A stretch of DNA of 38,655 nucleotides from positions 1 to 38,655 of the forward strand of contig NZ_SMKM01000026.1 in the NCBI RefSeq assembly GCF_004348665.1. The letters are read 5' to 3'. Each line of letters begins with the position of its first letter. Position 1 is the stretch's first letter. Below are positions 13,885 to 20,678 of this stretch, piece by piece. Both the position numbers and the translations under genes were made by a program. This DNA comes from Actinomadura sp. GC306. Its GTDB lineage: Bacteria; Actinomycetota; Actinomycetes; Streptosporangiales; Streptosporangiaceae. The notes below the pieces were generated by a model. That model had not been told where the DNA came from. It made no database searches and saw only the letters and a list, made by a program, of their open reading frames with translations.

Positions 13885-16002
13885 ATGGCGCCGCGTGGCG
13901 ATGCGCCCGCCACCGATTCCGCGTCCCGGACCCTCGTCCTGGGCATCGACGGTTCCCGGCGGATCGTCCAGTGCGGCCCCAACGCGCGGGCCGTCCTCGG
14001 CCGCGCCGCCGAGGAGCTCATCGGCCGCCCCGCCACCGACCTGGTGGGGGAGGAGGCCAAAGCCGACCTCGAGACCCTGCTGGAGACCAACGACGTCGGG
14101 CACGAGCGCAACGGCGTGATGACGGTGCTGCGCGGCGACGGCACGTCCGCCGACGCGGTCGTGACCGCGCAGCCGATGGTCGGCGGCGCCACCGGCGCGG
14201 CGCCCGCCGTCCTGCTGTACGTGCGGGTCGCGCTGCCGCCCAGCGAGCGCTACCAGGACCCGGCCCTCATGCGCCGCGCGCTGATGGACGACCAGGTCAC
14301 CCGGTTCGGCGCGTCCCTCGACCTCGACCAGTCCGCCCGCGGCCTCGTCGACGTCGTCGTCCCGCACTTCTGCAACGCCGCCTCGGTGCTGGTGCTGGAG
14401 AGCCTGGTCGCCGCCGACGAGGTGCACACCGAGTCCGGCTCGGCCGTGCTGCGCCGCATCGCCGTGACCTCCGACGACGGCAACCCGGCGTGGCCCGCCA
14501 CGTTCCCCGTCGGCGAGGTCCTCGTGTTCCCCGAGGGCACCCCGTACCGGCAGGTCATGGAGACGGCCCGGCCCGTCCACCTCCCGCACGTCGGCGTGGA
14601 CGCCGCGGCCGAGATCGCCCGGCTGTGGCGGCGCGGCCCCGCGGGCGAGCTGCTGTCGGACGTGTCGATGGTGCTGCTGCCGATGATCGCCCGCGACACC
14701 CTGCTCGGGTTCATCGCCTGCACCCGCGTCCCCGGGTTCCGCAAGTTCGACGCCTACGACGTCGAGATCGGCATGGAGTTCGCCGCCCGCGCCGCGATCG
14801 TCATCGACAACGCCCGGCTGTTCAGCCGCGAGCGCGCCACCGCGCTCGCCCTCCAGCGCAGCCTGCTGCCGAACCGGCTGTCGGCGCCGTCCTCGGTCGA
14901 GGTCCGGCACCGCTACCTGCCCGGCAGCAAGCTCGTCGAGGTCGGCGGCGACTGGTACGAGTCGATCGCGCTGCCCGGCGCCCGCGTCGCCCTCATCGTC
15001 GGCGACGTCGCCGGCCACGGGGTCCGCGCCGCCGTCACGATGGGCCGGCTCCGCACCGCGCTGCACACCCTGGCCAACCTGGAACTGCCGCCCGCCGACG
15101 CGCTGCACGTCATGCACGAGCTGATGATCGAGCTGGGCGAGCAGGAACCGCACTTCGCCACCTGCGTGTACGCGGTGTACGACGCGACGACCGGCACCAT
15201 CGAGATCGCCTCCGCCGGGCACCTGCCGCCGCTGCTGTCCGGCCCGGGCAGCGCCGGCGAGTACCTGCGGGTCCCGCCGGCCCCGCCGCTCGGCGTCGCC
15301 GGCGGCGCCGCCATCGAGAGCCGCGAGTTCACCGTCGAGGACGGCAGCCTCTTCGTCATCTACACCGACGGCCTCGTCGAGAACCGCGGCCGCGACATCG
15401 ACGACGGCCTCGCCCGCCTCCAGCGGATCTTCGGCCCGGACGCCGGCGACCGCCCCATGGAGGACCTCGCCAAGGCCACCCTCGCCGGCGTGTACGCCGA
15501 CCAGCACCGCGACGACATCGCCGTCCTGATCGCCCGCCTGCGCCGCCTCCCCGAGGACCGCTGCGCCTCCTGGACGCTGCCCGCCGACCCGGCCGCCGTC
15601 CGCCGCGCCCGCGGCCTCGTCCGCACCCGGCTGGCGGACTGGGGCCTGGAGGAGCTGGAGTACACCACCGAGCTCCTCGCGTCCGAGCTGATCACCAACG
15701 CGCTCCGCTACGCGCCCGGCCCGATCGAGCTGCGCCTCCTGCTGGAGCGCACCCTCGTCTGCGAGGTCCTGGACCGCTCCGCCGCGCTGCCCCGCCTGCG
15801 CCGCGCCGAGGACGACGACGAGAACGGCCGCGGCCTCCTCGTCGTCAGCCAGCTCGCCCACCGCTGGGGCACCCGCCGCACCGCCGCCGGCAAGGTCGTC
15901 TGGTGCGAGCAGATAGTCCCCGGCATGGACCCCGACGCCTCAGAACAGGTCTCCGGCTGGCCAGGCGAAACCTGGCCCGGCGAGAACCACCACAGGGAGT
16001 AA
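13885..16002 (+). CDS. PAS-GAF-SpoIIE phosphatase with C-terminal HATPase (anti-sigma type) domain
   Basis: 705 residues. Order: PAS-like (about 10-115; VLGIDGSRRIVQCGPNARAVLG), GAF (about 140-320), PP2C/SpoIIE (about 330-555) and an RsbW-like HATPase (about 575-685). The phosphatase has its metal-binding residues: GGDWYE with D356, VGDVAGHG near 372, YTDGLVE near 494 and DDIAVL. The kinase domain has SELITNALRYA (N box, near 601), LDRSAALPR and NGRGLLVV, so both catalytic modules look active. Such proteins dephosphorylate an anti-anti-sigma factor and can bind or phosphorylate it too, tuning a SigB/SigF-type response. No partner STAS protein or sigma factor lies in the window. No transmembrane segment is visible, so it senses cytoplasmic signals. 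ATG 13885 has AGGTGA 8 bases upstream; GTG 13873 and ATG 13816 are less likely. Confidence 0.88.
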   Translation: MAPRGDAPATDSASRTLVLGIDGSRRIVQCGPNARAVLGRAAEELIGRPATDLVGEEAKADLETLLETNDVGHERNGVMTVLRGDGTSADAVVTAQPMVGGATGAAPAVLLYVRVALPPSERYQDPALMRRALMDDQVTRFGASLDLDQSARGLVDVVVPHFCNAASVLVLESLVAADEVHTESGSAVLRRIAVTSDDGNPAWPATFPVGEVLVFPEGTPYRQVMETARPVHLPHVGVDAAAEIARLWRRGPAGELLSDVSMVLLPMIARDTLLGFIACTRVPGFRKFDAYDVEIGMEFAARAAIVIDNARLFSRERATALALQRSLLPNRLSAPSSVEVRHRYLPGSKLVEVGGDWYESIALPGARVALIVGDVAGHGVRAAVTMGRLRTALHTLANLELPPADALHVMHELMIELGEQEPHFATCVYAVYDATTGTIEIASAGHLPPLLSGPGSAGEYLRVPPAPPLGVAGGAAIESREFTVEDGSLFVIYTDGLVENRGRDIDDGLARLQRIFGPDAGDRPMEDLAKATLAGVYADQHRDDIAVLIARLRRLPEDRCASWTLPADPAAVRRARGLVRTRLADWGLEELEYTTELLASELITNALRYAPGPIELRLLLERTLVCEVLDRSAALPRLRRAEDDDENGRGLLVVSQLAHRWGTRRTAAGKVVWCEQIVPGMDPDASEQVSGWPGETWPGENHHRE

Positions 16003-16045
16003 GAGGCACCCTGCCCTGCAGGATCACCCCGCGCGTGAGGGGGTT

Positions 16046-16063
16046 CCAGGGGGTTGCCCCTGG
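16046..16063. terminator. Hairpin between convergent genes
   Basis: CCAGGGG / CCCCTGG with loop GTTG lies between the phosphatase stop and the nadE stop. No T-run follows, so it is a weak candidate for either gene. Confidence 0.45.
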
Positions 16064-16073
16064 GCCAACAGGG

Positions 16074-17855
16074 CTAGCCGCGTTCGCGCCAGCGGTTTGT
16101 TATTGGGAGGCGGCGGTCTCGGCCGAAGTTCTTGGGGGTGATCTTGGGGCCGGGGGGATACTGGCGGCGTTTGTACTCGGCTATGTCGACCAGGCGGATG
16201 ACGCGGTCCACCAGGGCCGGGTCGTGGCCGGCGGTGATCAGGGCCTCTCGGCCCATGTCGCGTTCGACGTAGTCGGACAGGAGGGGGTCCAGCTCGTCGT
16301 ACGGGGGCAGGCTGTCGCGGTCGCGCTGGCCGGGCCGCAGTTCGGCGGACGGCTCCTTCTCGATGATCGCCTCGGGGATGGGCTCCTCCGCGAAGGGGTG
16401 CAGGAACGGCAGGCCGGAGGCGTTCCGGGCGTTGCGCCAGCGGGCGAGTTCCCAGACGGTGAGCTTGAAGACGTCCTTGATGGGGGCGAAGCCGCCCGCG
16501 GAGTCGCCGTACAGGGTGGAGTAGCCGGTGGCGAGCTCGCTCTTGTTGCCGCCGGTGAGCACGAGGTGCCCGTGCTCGTTCGACAGGCCCATCCAGACGT
16601 TGGCGCGGATGCGGGCCTGGAGGTTCTCGGCGGCGACGCCGGTCAGGTCGAGCTGCTCCTCGAACGCCTCGACCATGCCCGCGATGGGCACGATGCGGGA
16701 GTTGACGCCCTGCCGCTTCACGAGCTCCTCGGCGTCGACGACGGACCCCTCGGAGGAGTAGCGGCTCGGCAGCAGGATCGCGTGCACGTTCTCGGGGCCG
16801 ACGGCGTCGGACGCGATGGTGGCGACGAGGGCCGAGTCGATGCCGCCGGACAGGCCGAGGACGACCGAGCGGAACCCGTTCTTGCGGGCGTAGTCGCGGG
16901 TGCCGAGGACGAGCGCCGCGTACACCTCGGCGAGGTCCTCCAGCGGCTCGGCGACGCTCTGCGGGGCCACCGGGTAGGCGGGCAGCGGGTCGGGCGACAC
17001 GACGTGCCGGTCGATGGTGATGGCGGTGCCGTCCTGCGCGTCCACGGGGCCGCGCGGCGGCTCGGCGCCGGCGGCGGGGAGCGCGAGGTCGGCGATGAGC
17101 AGGTGCTCGACGAACCGGGGGGCGCGGGCGAGCAGGGTGCCGTCGGCGCCGACGATGACGGAGTCGCCGTCGAAGACCAGCTCGTCCTGGCCGCCGACCA
17201 GGTTGACGTAGGCGAGCGCGCAGCCGGCCTCGCGGGCGCGGCGGGCGCACAGGTCGAGGCGGACGTCGTCCTTGTCGCGCTCGTACGGGGAGGCGTTGAC
17301 GGCGAGGAGCAGCCCGGCCCCGGAGGCGCCGGTGACGCCGACGGGTCCGCCGTCCTGCCAGAGGTCCTCGCAGACGACGGTCGCGACGTCGACGCCGTGG
17401 ACGCGGACGACGGGCAGCCGGTCGCCCCGCACGAAGATCCGGTACTCGTCGAACACCCCGTAGTTGGGCAGGTGGTGCTTCGCCGACCGGACCAGGACCT
17501 CGCCGCCGTGCAGCCACGCGGCGCCGTCGAGCGGCGCCCCGGCGGGCTGGCCGGGCCGGACGAGCTCGACCGGGCGGCGGTCGAGGTACCCGGTGACGAC
17601 GGGGAGGTCGCCGAGGCCCTCGTCGGCGAGCCGGCGGGCGAGCCGCTCCAGGGCGCGCCGGGACGCCTCGACGAAGGACGCGCGCAGCGCGAGGTCCTCC
17701 ACCGGGTAGCCGGTCAGCATCATCTCGGGGAAGGCGACCAGGTGCGCGTCCGCCTCGGCGGCGCGCCGGACCCAGTCGACGATCTTGTCGGCGTTGCCGT
17801 CGAGGTCGCCGACGGCCGAGTTCACCTGCGCGAGCGCGATCCGTAGTTGAGCCAC
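16074..17855 (-). CDS. nadE: Glutamine-dependent NAD+ synthetase
   Basis: 593 residues; final step of NAD synthesis, using ATP and glutamine to amidate nicotinate adenine dinucleotide. The N-terminal nitrilase-type amidase carries its triad: Glu in FPEMMLTGYP, Lys in SAKHHLPNYG and Cys in VVCEDLWQ. The C-terminal synthetase has the ATP-loop LGLSGGIDSALVA, LPSRYSSEGS, LTGGNKSELATGYSTLYGD and GFAPIKDVFK. Ammonia made in the first domain is channelled to the second. I place the start at GTG 17855 (VAQLRIALAQVNS), because a -35/-10 pair lies directly before it; the ATG at 17891 would fall inside that -35 and adds 12 residues not typical of the family. It is convergent with the phosphatase gene. 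Confidence 0.96.
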   Translation of the reverse strand: MAQLRIALAQVNSAVGDLDGNADKIVDWVRRAAEADAHLVAFPEMMLTGYPVEDLALRASFVEASRRALERLARRLADEGLGDLPVVTGYLDRRPVELVRPGQPAGAPLDGAAWLHGGEVLVRSAKHHLPNYGVFDEYRIFVRGDRLPVVRVHGVDVATVVCEDLWQDGGPVGVTGASGAGLLLAVNASPYERDKDDVRLDLCARRAREAGCALAYVNLVGGQDELVFDGDSVIVGADGTLLARAPRFVEHLLIADLALPAAGAEPPRGPVDAQDGTAITIDRHVVSPDPLPAYPVAPQSVAEPLEDLAEVYAALVLGTRDYARKNGFRSVVLGLSGGIDSALVATIASDAVGPENVHAILLPSRYSSEGSVVDAEELVKRQGVNSRIVPIAGMVEAFEEQLDLTGVAAENLQARIRANVWMGLSNEHGHLVLTGGNKSELATGYSTLYGDSAGGFAPIKDVFKLTVWELARWRNARNASGLPFLHPFAEEPIPEAIIEKEPSAELRPGQRDRDSLPPYDELDPLLSDYVERDMGREALITAGHDPALVDRVIRLVDIAEYKRRQYPPGPKITPKNFGRDRRLPITNRWRERG

Positions 17856-17861
17856 GTCCCC

Positions 17862-17891
17862 AGGATAAATCTCTCGATCTTGCTTCGTCAT
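17862..17891 (-). promoter_or_regulatory. Promoter of nadE, leaderless
   Basis: Minus strand: ATGACG at 17891-17886 (4 of 6 to TTGACA), 18-base spacer, TATCCT at 17867-17862, then 6 bases to GTG 17855. This is the most complete promoter seen in the window and decides the nadE start. Confidence 0.65.
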
Positions 17892-17934
17892 AGTGACGAA
17901 AAGTGCATTTCCGGCGGCCGTGGCCGTTGAATGA

Positions 17935-18930
17935 TCACCGGAGGGAGGCCAGGGCGTCCAGGCGCAGCGGTGCGGGGTCCGCCGTGGGCGCGTAGCGGCC
18001 CGACTCGGCCAGCCAGTCCAGGTGGGCGCGCGGCGTGTTCAACAGGGCCTTCACGACCTGGGCGGCGGCGGAGCGCTGCGCGACGGTGAGCTCCAGCCGG
18101 TCGAGCATCTCGGGCAGCTTGCGCGCCGCCGTCCACGCCTCCTCCAGCCGGTCCGCGATCCGCTCCGCGACCGCGGCGGCGGCCTGCTCGGCGTTGAGCC
18201 CCTGCGCGAACGCGAGGACGGCGGGCAGGTCGTGCGCGTCGCCGCGCGCCGCCTCCAGGTCGTGCGACGCGAGGTCGTTGGACCAGGCCACGACGTCCGC
18301 GACGCCGTCCGCGAGCGTCTTCCAGCGCGGGGTCCGCAGCAGCCGCGCCGGGAGCTCGACGCCGAGGACGGGTTCGATGAGGTCGTACAGGAACGGCCCG
18401 CACGCGCGGCGGCGCAGCGGCGCGTACTCCGCGTCGGTCGGCACGTGCCTGATGCGGCGGTTGACCGACTCCTTCGCGCAGCCGTCGCGGTGCGCCTCCA
18501 GGTGCAGCATGAACCGGCGGCGCCAGTCGCGGCTCATGCTCTTGGACGTCAGCTGCCACAGCTCGACCAGCGCGCCCTCCAGCGGCCGGGACCCGGGCCG
18601 GGCGTGGCCGCGCCGCATCGCGCGCATGAGGTCGTCGTACAGGGCGTGGACGGCGCTGCCGCTGTCGGCGAGCGGGGGGTGGTCCATCGTGTCGTCGAGC
18701 GCGAGCGTCCAGGTGAGCCAGCGGGCGAACAGGTCCACCGCGGCCGGGTCGGCGGCGGGGAAGACCCGCGCGGCGAGCCGCTCGCAGCGGGCCCGGCCGA
18801 GCGGCGAGGTGTCCGGATCGCCGAGCACCAGCCCGCGGCCGCGTGCCCAGGCCTCCACCTGCGCGCGCAGCTGCCACGACTCCGGGTGCATGGCCGACGG
18901 TGTCGCCAGCGCGGGCACCCGGTCGCTCAT
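17935..18930 (-). CDS. Class I terpene synthase (cyclase)
   Basis: 331 residues, the usual size for bacterial class I cyclases. The aspartate-rich motif is DDTMD at 79-83 (canonical DDxxD), the second metal site is NDLASHDLE at 218-226 (N218, S222, E226 of the NSE triad), arginines at 173-175 lie near the expected pyrophosphate sensor position, and GRY at 311-313 is the C-terminal RY pair. All catalytic elements are intact, so it should ionise a prenyl diphosphate and cyclise it; the product cannot be predicted from sequence alone. No prenyl transferase or P450 is adjacent. ATG 18930 is used; ATG 18978 or GTG 18954 would add a stretch (VVDISLLFSMSDRV) that resembles the family's N-terminal strand, so the true start may be upstream. 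No Shine-Dalgarno precedes ATG 18930; the bases before it are a pyrimidine tract. Confidence 0.9.
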   Translation of the reverse strand: MSDRVPALATPSAMHPESWQLRAQVEAWARGRGLVLGDPDTSPLGRARCERLAARVFPAADPAAVDLFARWLTWTLALDDTMDHPPLADSGSAVHALYDDLMRAMRRGHARPGSRPLEGALVELWQLTSKSMSRDWRRRFMLHLEAHRDGCAKESVNRRIRHVPTDAEYAPLRRRACGPFLYDLIEPVLGVELPARLLRTPRWKTLADGVADVVAWSNDLASHDLEAARGDAHDLPAVLAFAQGLNAEQAAAAVAERIADRLEEAWTAARKLPEMLDRLELTVAQRSAAAQVVKALLNTPRAHLDWLAESGRYAPTADPAPLRLDALASLR

Positions 18931-19237
18931 CGAGAAGAGAAGAGAGATGTCCACGACCCTGCTCACGCTAATGATCATTTGGTCCGGGCCGCTTGTCCGC
19001 CACGTCAATTTTCGGGAAACCGCCGGACGGGGATGATCACGCCCCGGAAAACCGCCGCGCCGGGACGGGACGGCGGCGGAGTCGGATATGTTCCGTGCAG
19101 CGCAGCGGGACGCGTAACGTCGCGGTAACAGCGGCGGGGCATACTGCGGGTGTGGCCGGACCGGCGATCGGCCGGCACGCGCCCGCCGCGCGGCCATCGG
19201 CAGGGCAGTACGGCAGGCAGTACCGAGGGAGAAGGCA
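18931..19237. promoter_or_regulatory. 307-base divergent intergenic region (terpene synthase / glnA2)
   Basis: No gene is visible. It holds a perfect palindrome AATGATCATT at 18970-18979 just upstream of the terpene synthase start; a minus-strand TTGACG (-35-like) at 19008-19003; a repeated GAAAACCGCCG-type stretch (near 19014 and 19046); the GTAAC pair described separately; and a plus-strand -10 candidate CATACT at 19140-19145, which would leave glnA2 a leader of about 85 bases. Confidence 0.5.
19114..19129 (+). promoter_or_regulatory. Possible GlnR half-operator upstream of glnA2
   Basis: GTAAC - 6 bases - GTAAC. The GlnR consensus half-operator is gTnAC-n6-GaAAC, so the second box is off at one position. 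It overlaps the expected -35 of the CATACT promoter. Only one pair is present, unlike the four-box site at glnA1, so this is tentative. Confidence 0.35.
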
Positions 19238-20599
19238 TTGGACCGTCAGCAGGAGTTCGTGCTCCGCACCCTGGAGGAGCGCGACATCCGCTTCATCCGG
19301 CTGTGGTTCACCGACGTGCTCGGGTTCCTCAAGTCGGTGGCCGTCGCCCCGGCGGAGCTGGAGGGCGCCTTCGCGGAGGGCATCGGCTTCGACGGATCGG
19401 CGATCGAGGGCTTCGCGCGGGTGTACGAGGCCGACATGATCGCCAAGCCGGACCCGTCGACGTTCCAGGTGCTGCCGTGGCGGTCGGAGTCGCCCGGCGT
19501 CGGCCGCATGTTCTGCGACATCCTCATGCCGGACGGGACGCCGAGCTTCGCCGACCCCCGCTACGTCCTCAAGCGGGCGCTCGCGCGGGCCGCCGACCTC
19601 GGGTTCACGTTCTACACGCACCCCGAGATCGAGTTCTTCCTCCTCAGCGACAAGCCGGAGGACGGCCGCGAGCCCGAGCCGGCCGACGCGGGCGGCTACT
19701 TCGACCACACCCCGCACAGCGCCGCGCACGACTTCCGCCGCAACGCGATCATGATGCTGGAGTCGATGGGCATCTCGGTGGAGTACAGCCACCACGAGGG
19801 CGCCCCCGGCCAGCAGGAGATCGACCTCAGGTACGCCGACGCGCTCACCACCGCCGACAACATCATGACGTTCCGGCTGGTGATGAAGGAGGTCGCGCTG
19901 GAGCAGGGCGTGCACGCCTCGTTCATGCCGAAGCCGTTCACCGAGCACCCGGGCTCCGGCATGCACACCCACATGTCGCTGTTCGAGGGCGACCGCAACG
20001 CCTTCTACGAGCCGGGCGCCGAGTTCAAGCTGTCCAAGGTCGGGCGGGCCTTCATAGCGGGGCTGCTGCGCCACTCCGCGGAGATCACCGCGGTCTGCAA
20101 CCAGTGGGTGAACTCCTACAAGCGGCTGTGGGGCAACGTCGGGTCCGCCGCCGGCGCCGGGGGAGAGGCCCCGTCCTACATCTGCTGGGGGCACAACAAC
20201 CGGTCGGCGCTCGTCCGCGTCCCGATGTACAAGCCGCACAAGGGCCACTCGACCCGCATCGAGTTCCGGTCGCTGGACACCGCCGCGAACCCGTACCTGG
20301 CGTTCGCCGCGATCCTCGGTGCCGGGCTCAAGGGCATCGAGGAGGGCTACGAACTCCCGGCGGGCGCGGAGGACGACGTGTGGGCGCTCACCGTCGCCGA
20401 GCGGCGCGCCCTCGGCATCGAGCCCCTCCCGCAGGACCTGGACGACGCCATCCACGCGATGGAGCGCAGCGAGCTCGTCGCCGACATCCTCGGCGAGCAC
20501 GTGTTCGACTTCTTCCTGCGCAACAAGCGCCAGGAGTGGGAGGACTACCGGCGCCAGGTGACCGAGTTCGAGCGGAAGCGCCTGCTGGCCGTCCTCTGA
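19238..20599 (+). CDS. glnA2: GlnA2-type glutamine synthetase-like ligase
   Basis: 453 residues of the glutamine synthetase I fold. The beta-Grasp N-domain (FVLRTLEERDIRFIRLWFTDVLG) is followed by EGIGFDGSAIEGF, the metal-site EIEFFL and HHEGAPGQQEIDLRY, GSGMHTHMSL and NRSALVRVP. Where GlnA1 has the adenylylated DLYELP loop, this protein reads DDVWALTVAE, so GlnE should not control it. It matches GlnA2 of Streptomyces and mycobacteria; Streptomyces GlnA2 has been described as a gamma-glutamylpolyamine synthetase used in polyamine breakdown, so its substrate here may be a polyamine, not ammonia. The start is TTG 19238, supported by the purine-rich GAGGGAGAAGG directly upstream and by good N-terminal family match. 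glnE follows 79 bases later on the same strand. Confidence 0.92.
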   Translation: MDRQQEFVLRTLEERDIRFIRLWFTDVLGFLKSVAVAPAELEGAFAEGIGFDGSAIEGFARVYEADMIAKPDPSTFQVLPWRSESPGVGRMFCDILMPDGTPSFADPRYVLKRALARAADLGFTFYTHPEIEFFLLSDKPEDGREPEPADAGGYFDHTPHSAAHDFRRNAIMMLESMGISVEYSHHEGAPGQQEIDLRYADALTTADNIMTFRLVMKEVALEQGVHASFMPKPFTEHPGSGMHTHMSLFEGDRNAFYEPGAEFKLSKVGRAFIAGLLRHSAEITAVCNQWVNSYKRLWGNVGSAAGAGGEAPSYICWGHNNRSALVRVPMYKPHKGHSTRIEFRSLDTAANPYLAFAAILGAGLKGIEEGYELPAGAEDDVWALTVAERRALGIEPLPQDLDDAIHAMERSELVADILGEHVFDFFLRNKRQEWEDYRRQVTEFERKRLLAVL

Positions 20600-20665
20600 C
20601 CGCCCGCCGGCCCCCCGCCGCCGTTCAATGGACGACGAGCCCCGCTCGACGGCCCCGCTTCGGAT

Positions 20666-20671
20666 TACGGT
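20666..20671 (+). promoter_or_regulatory. -10 box of glnE, leaderless
   Basis: TACGGT, then 7 bases, then GTG 20679. This lies after the glnA2 stop, so glnE probably has its own promoter besides any read-through. Confidence 0.6.
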
Positions 20672-20678
20672 GGACCCC

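Noticed and set aside
17856-17891. ATG 17891 as the nadE start
   Set aside because: It lies inside the -35 element of the promoter and adds 12 residues without family support.
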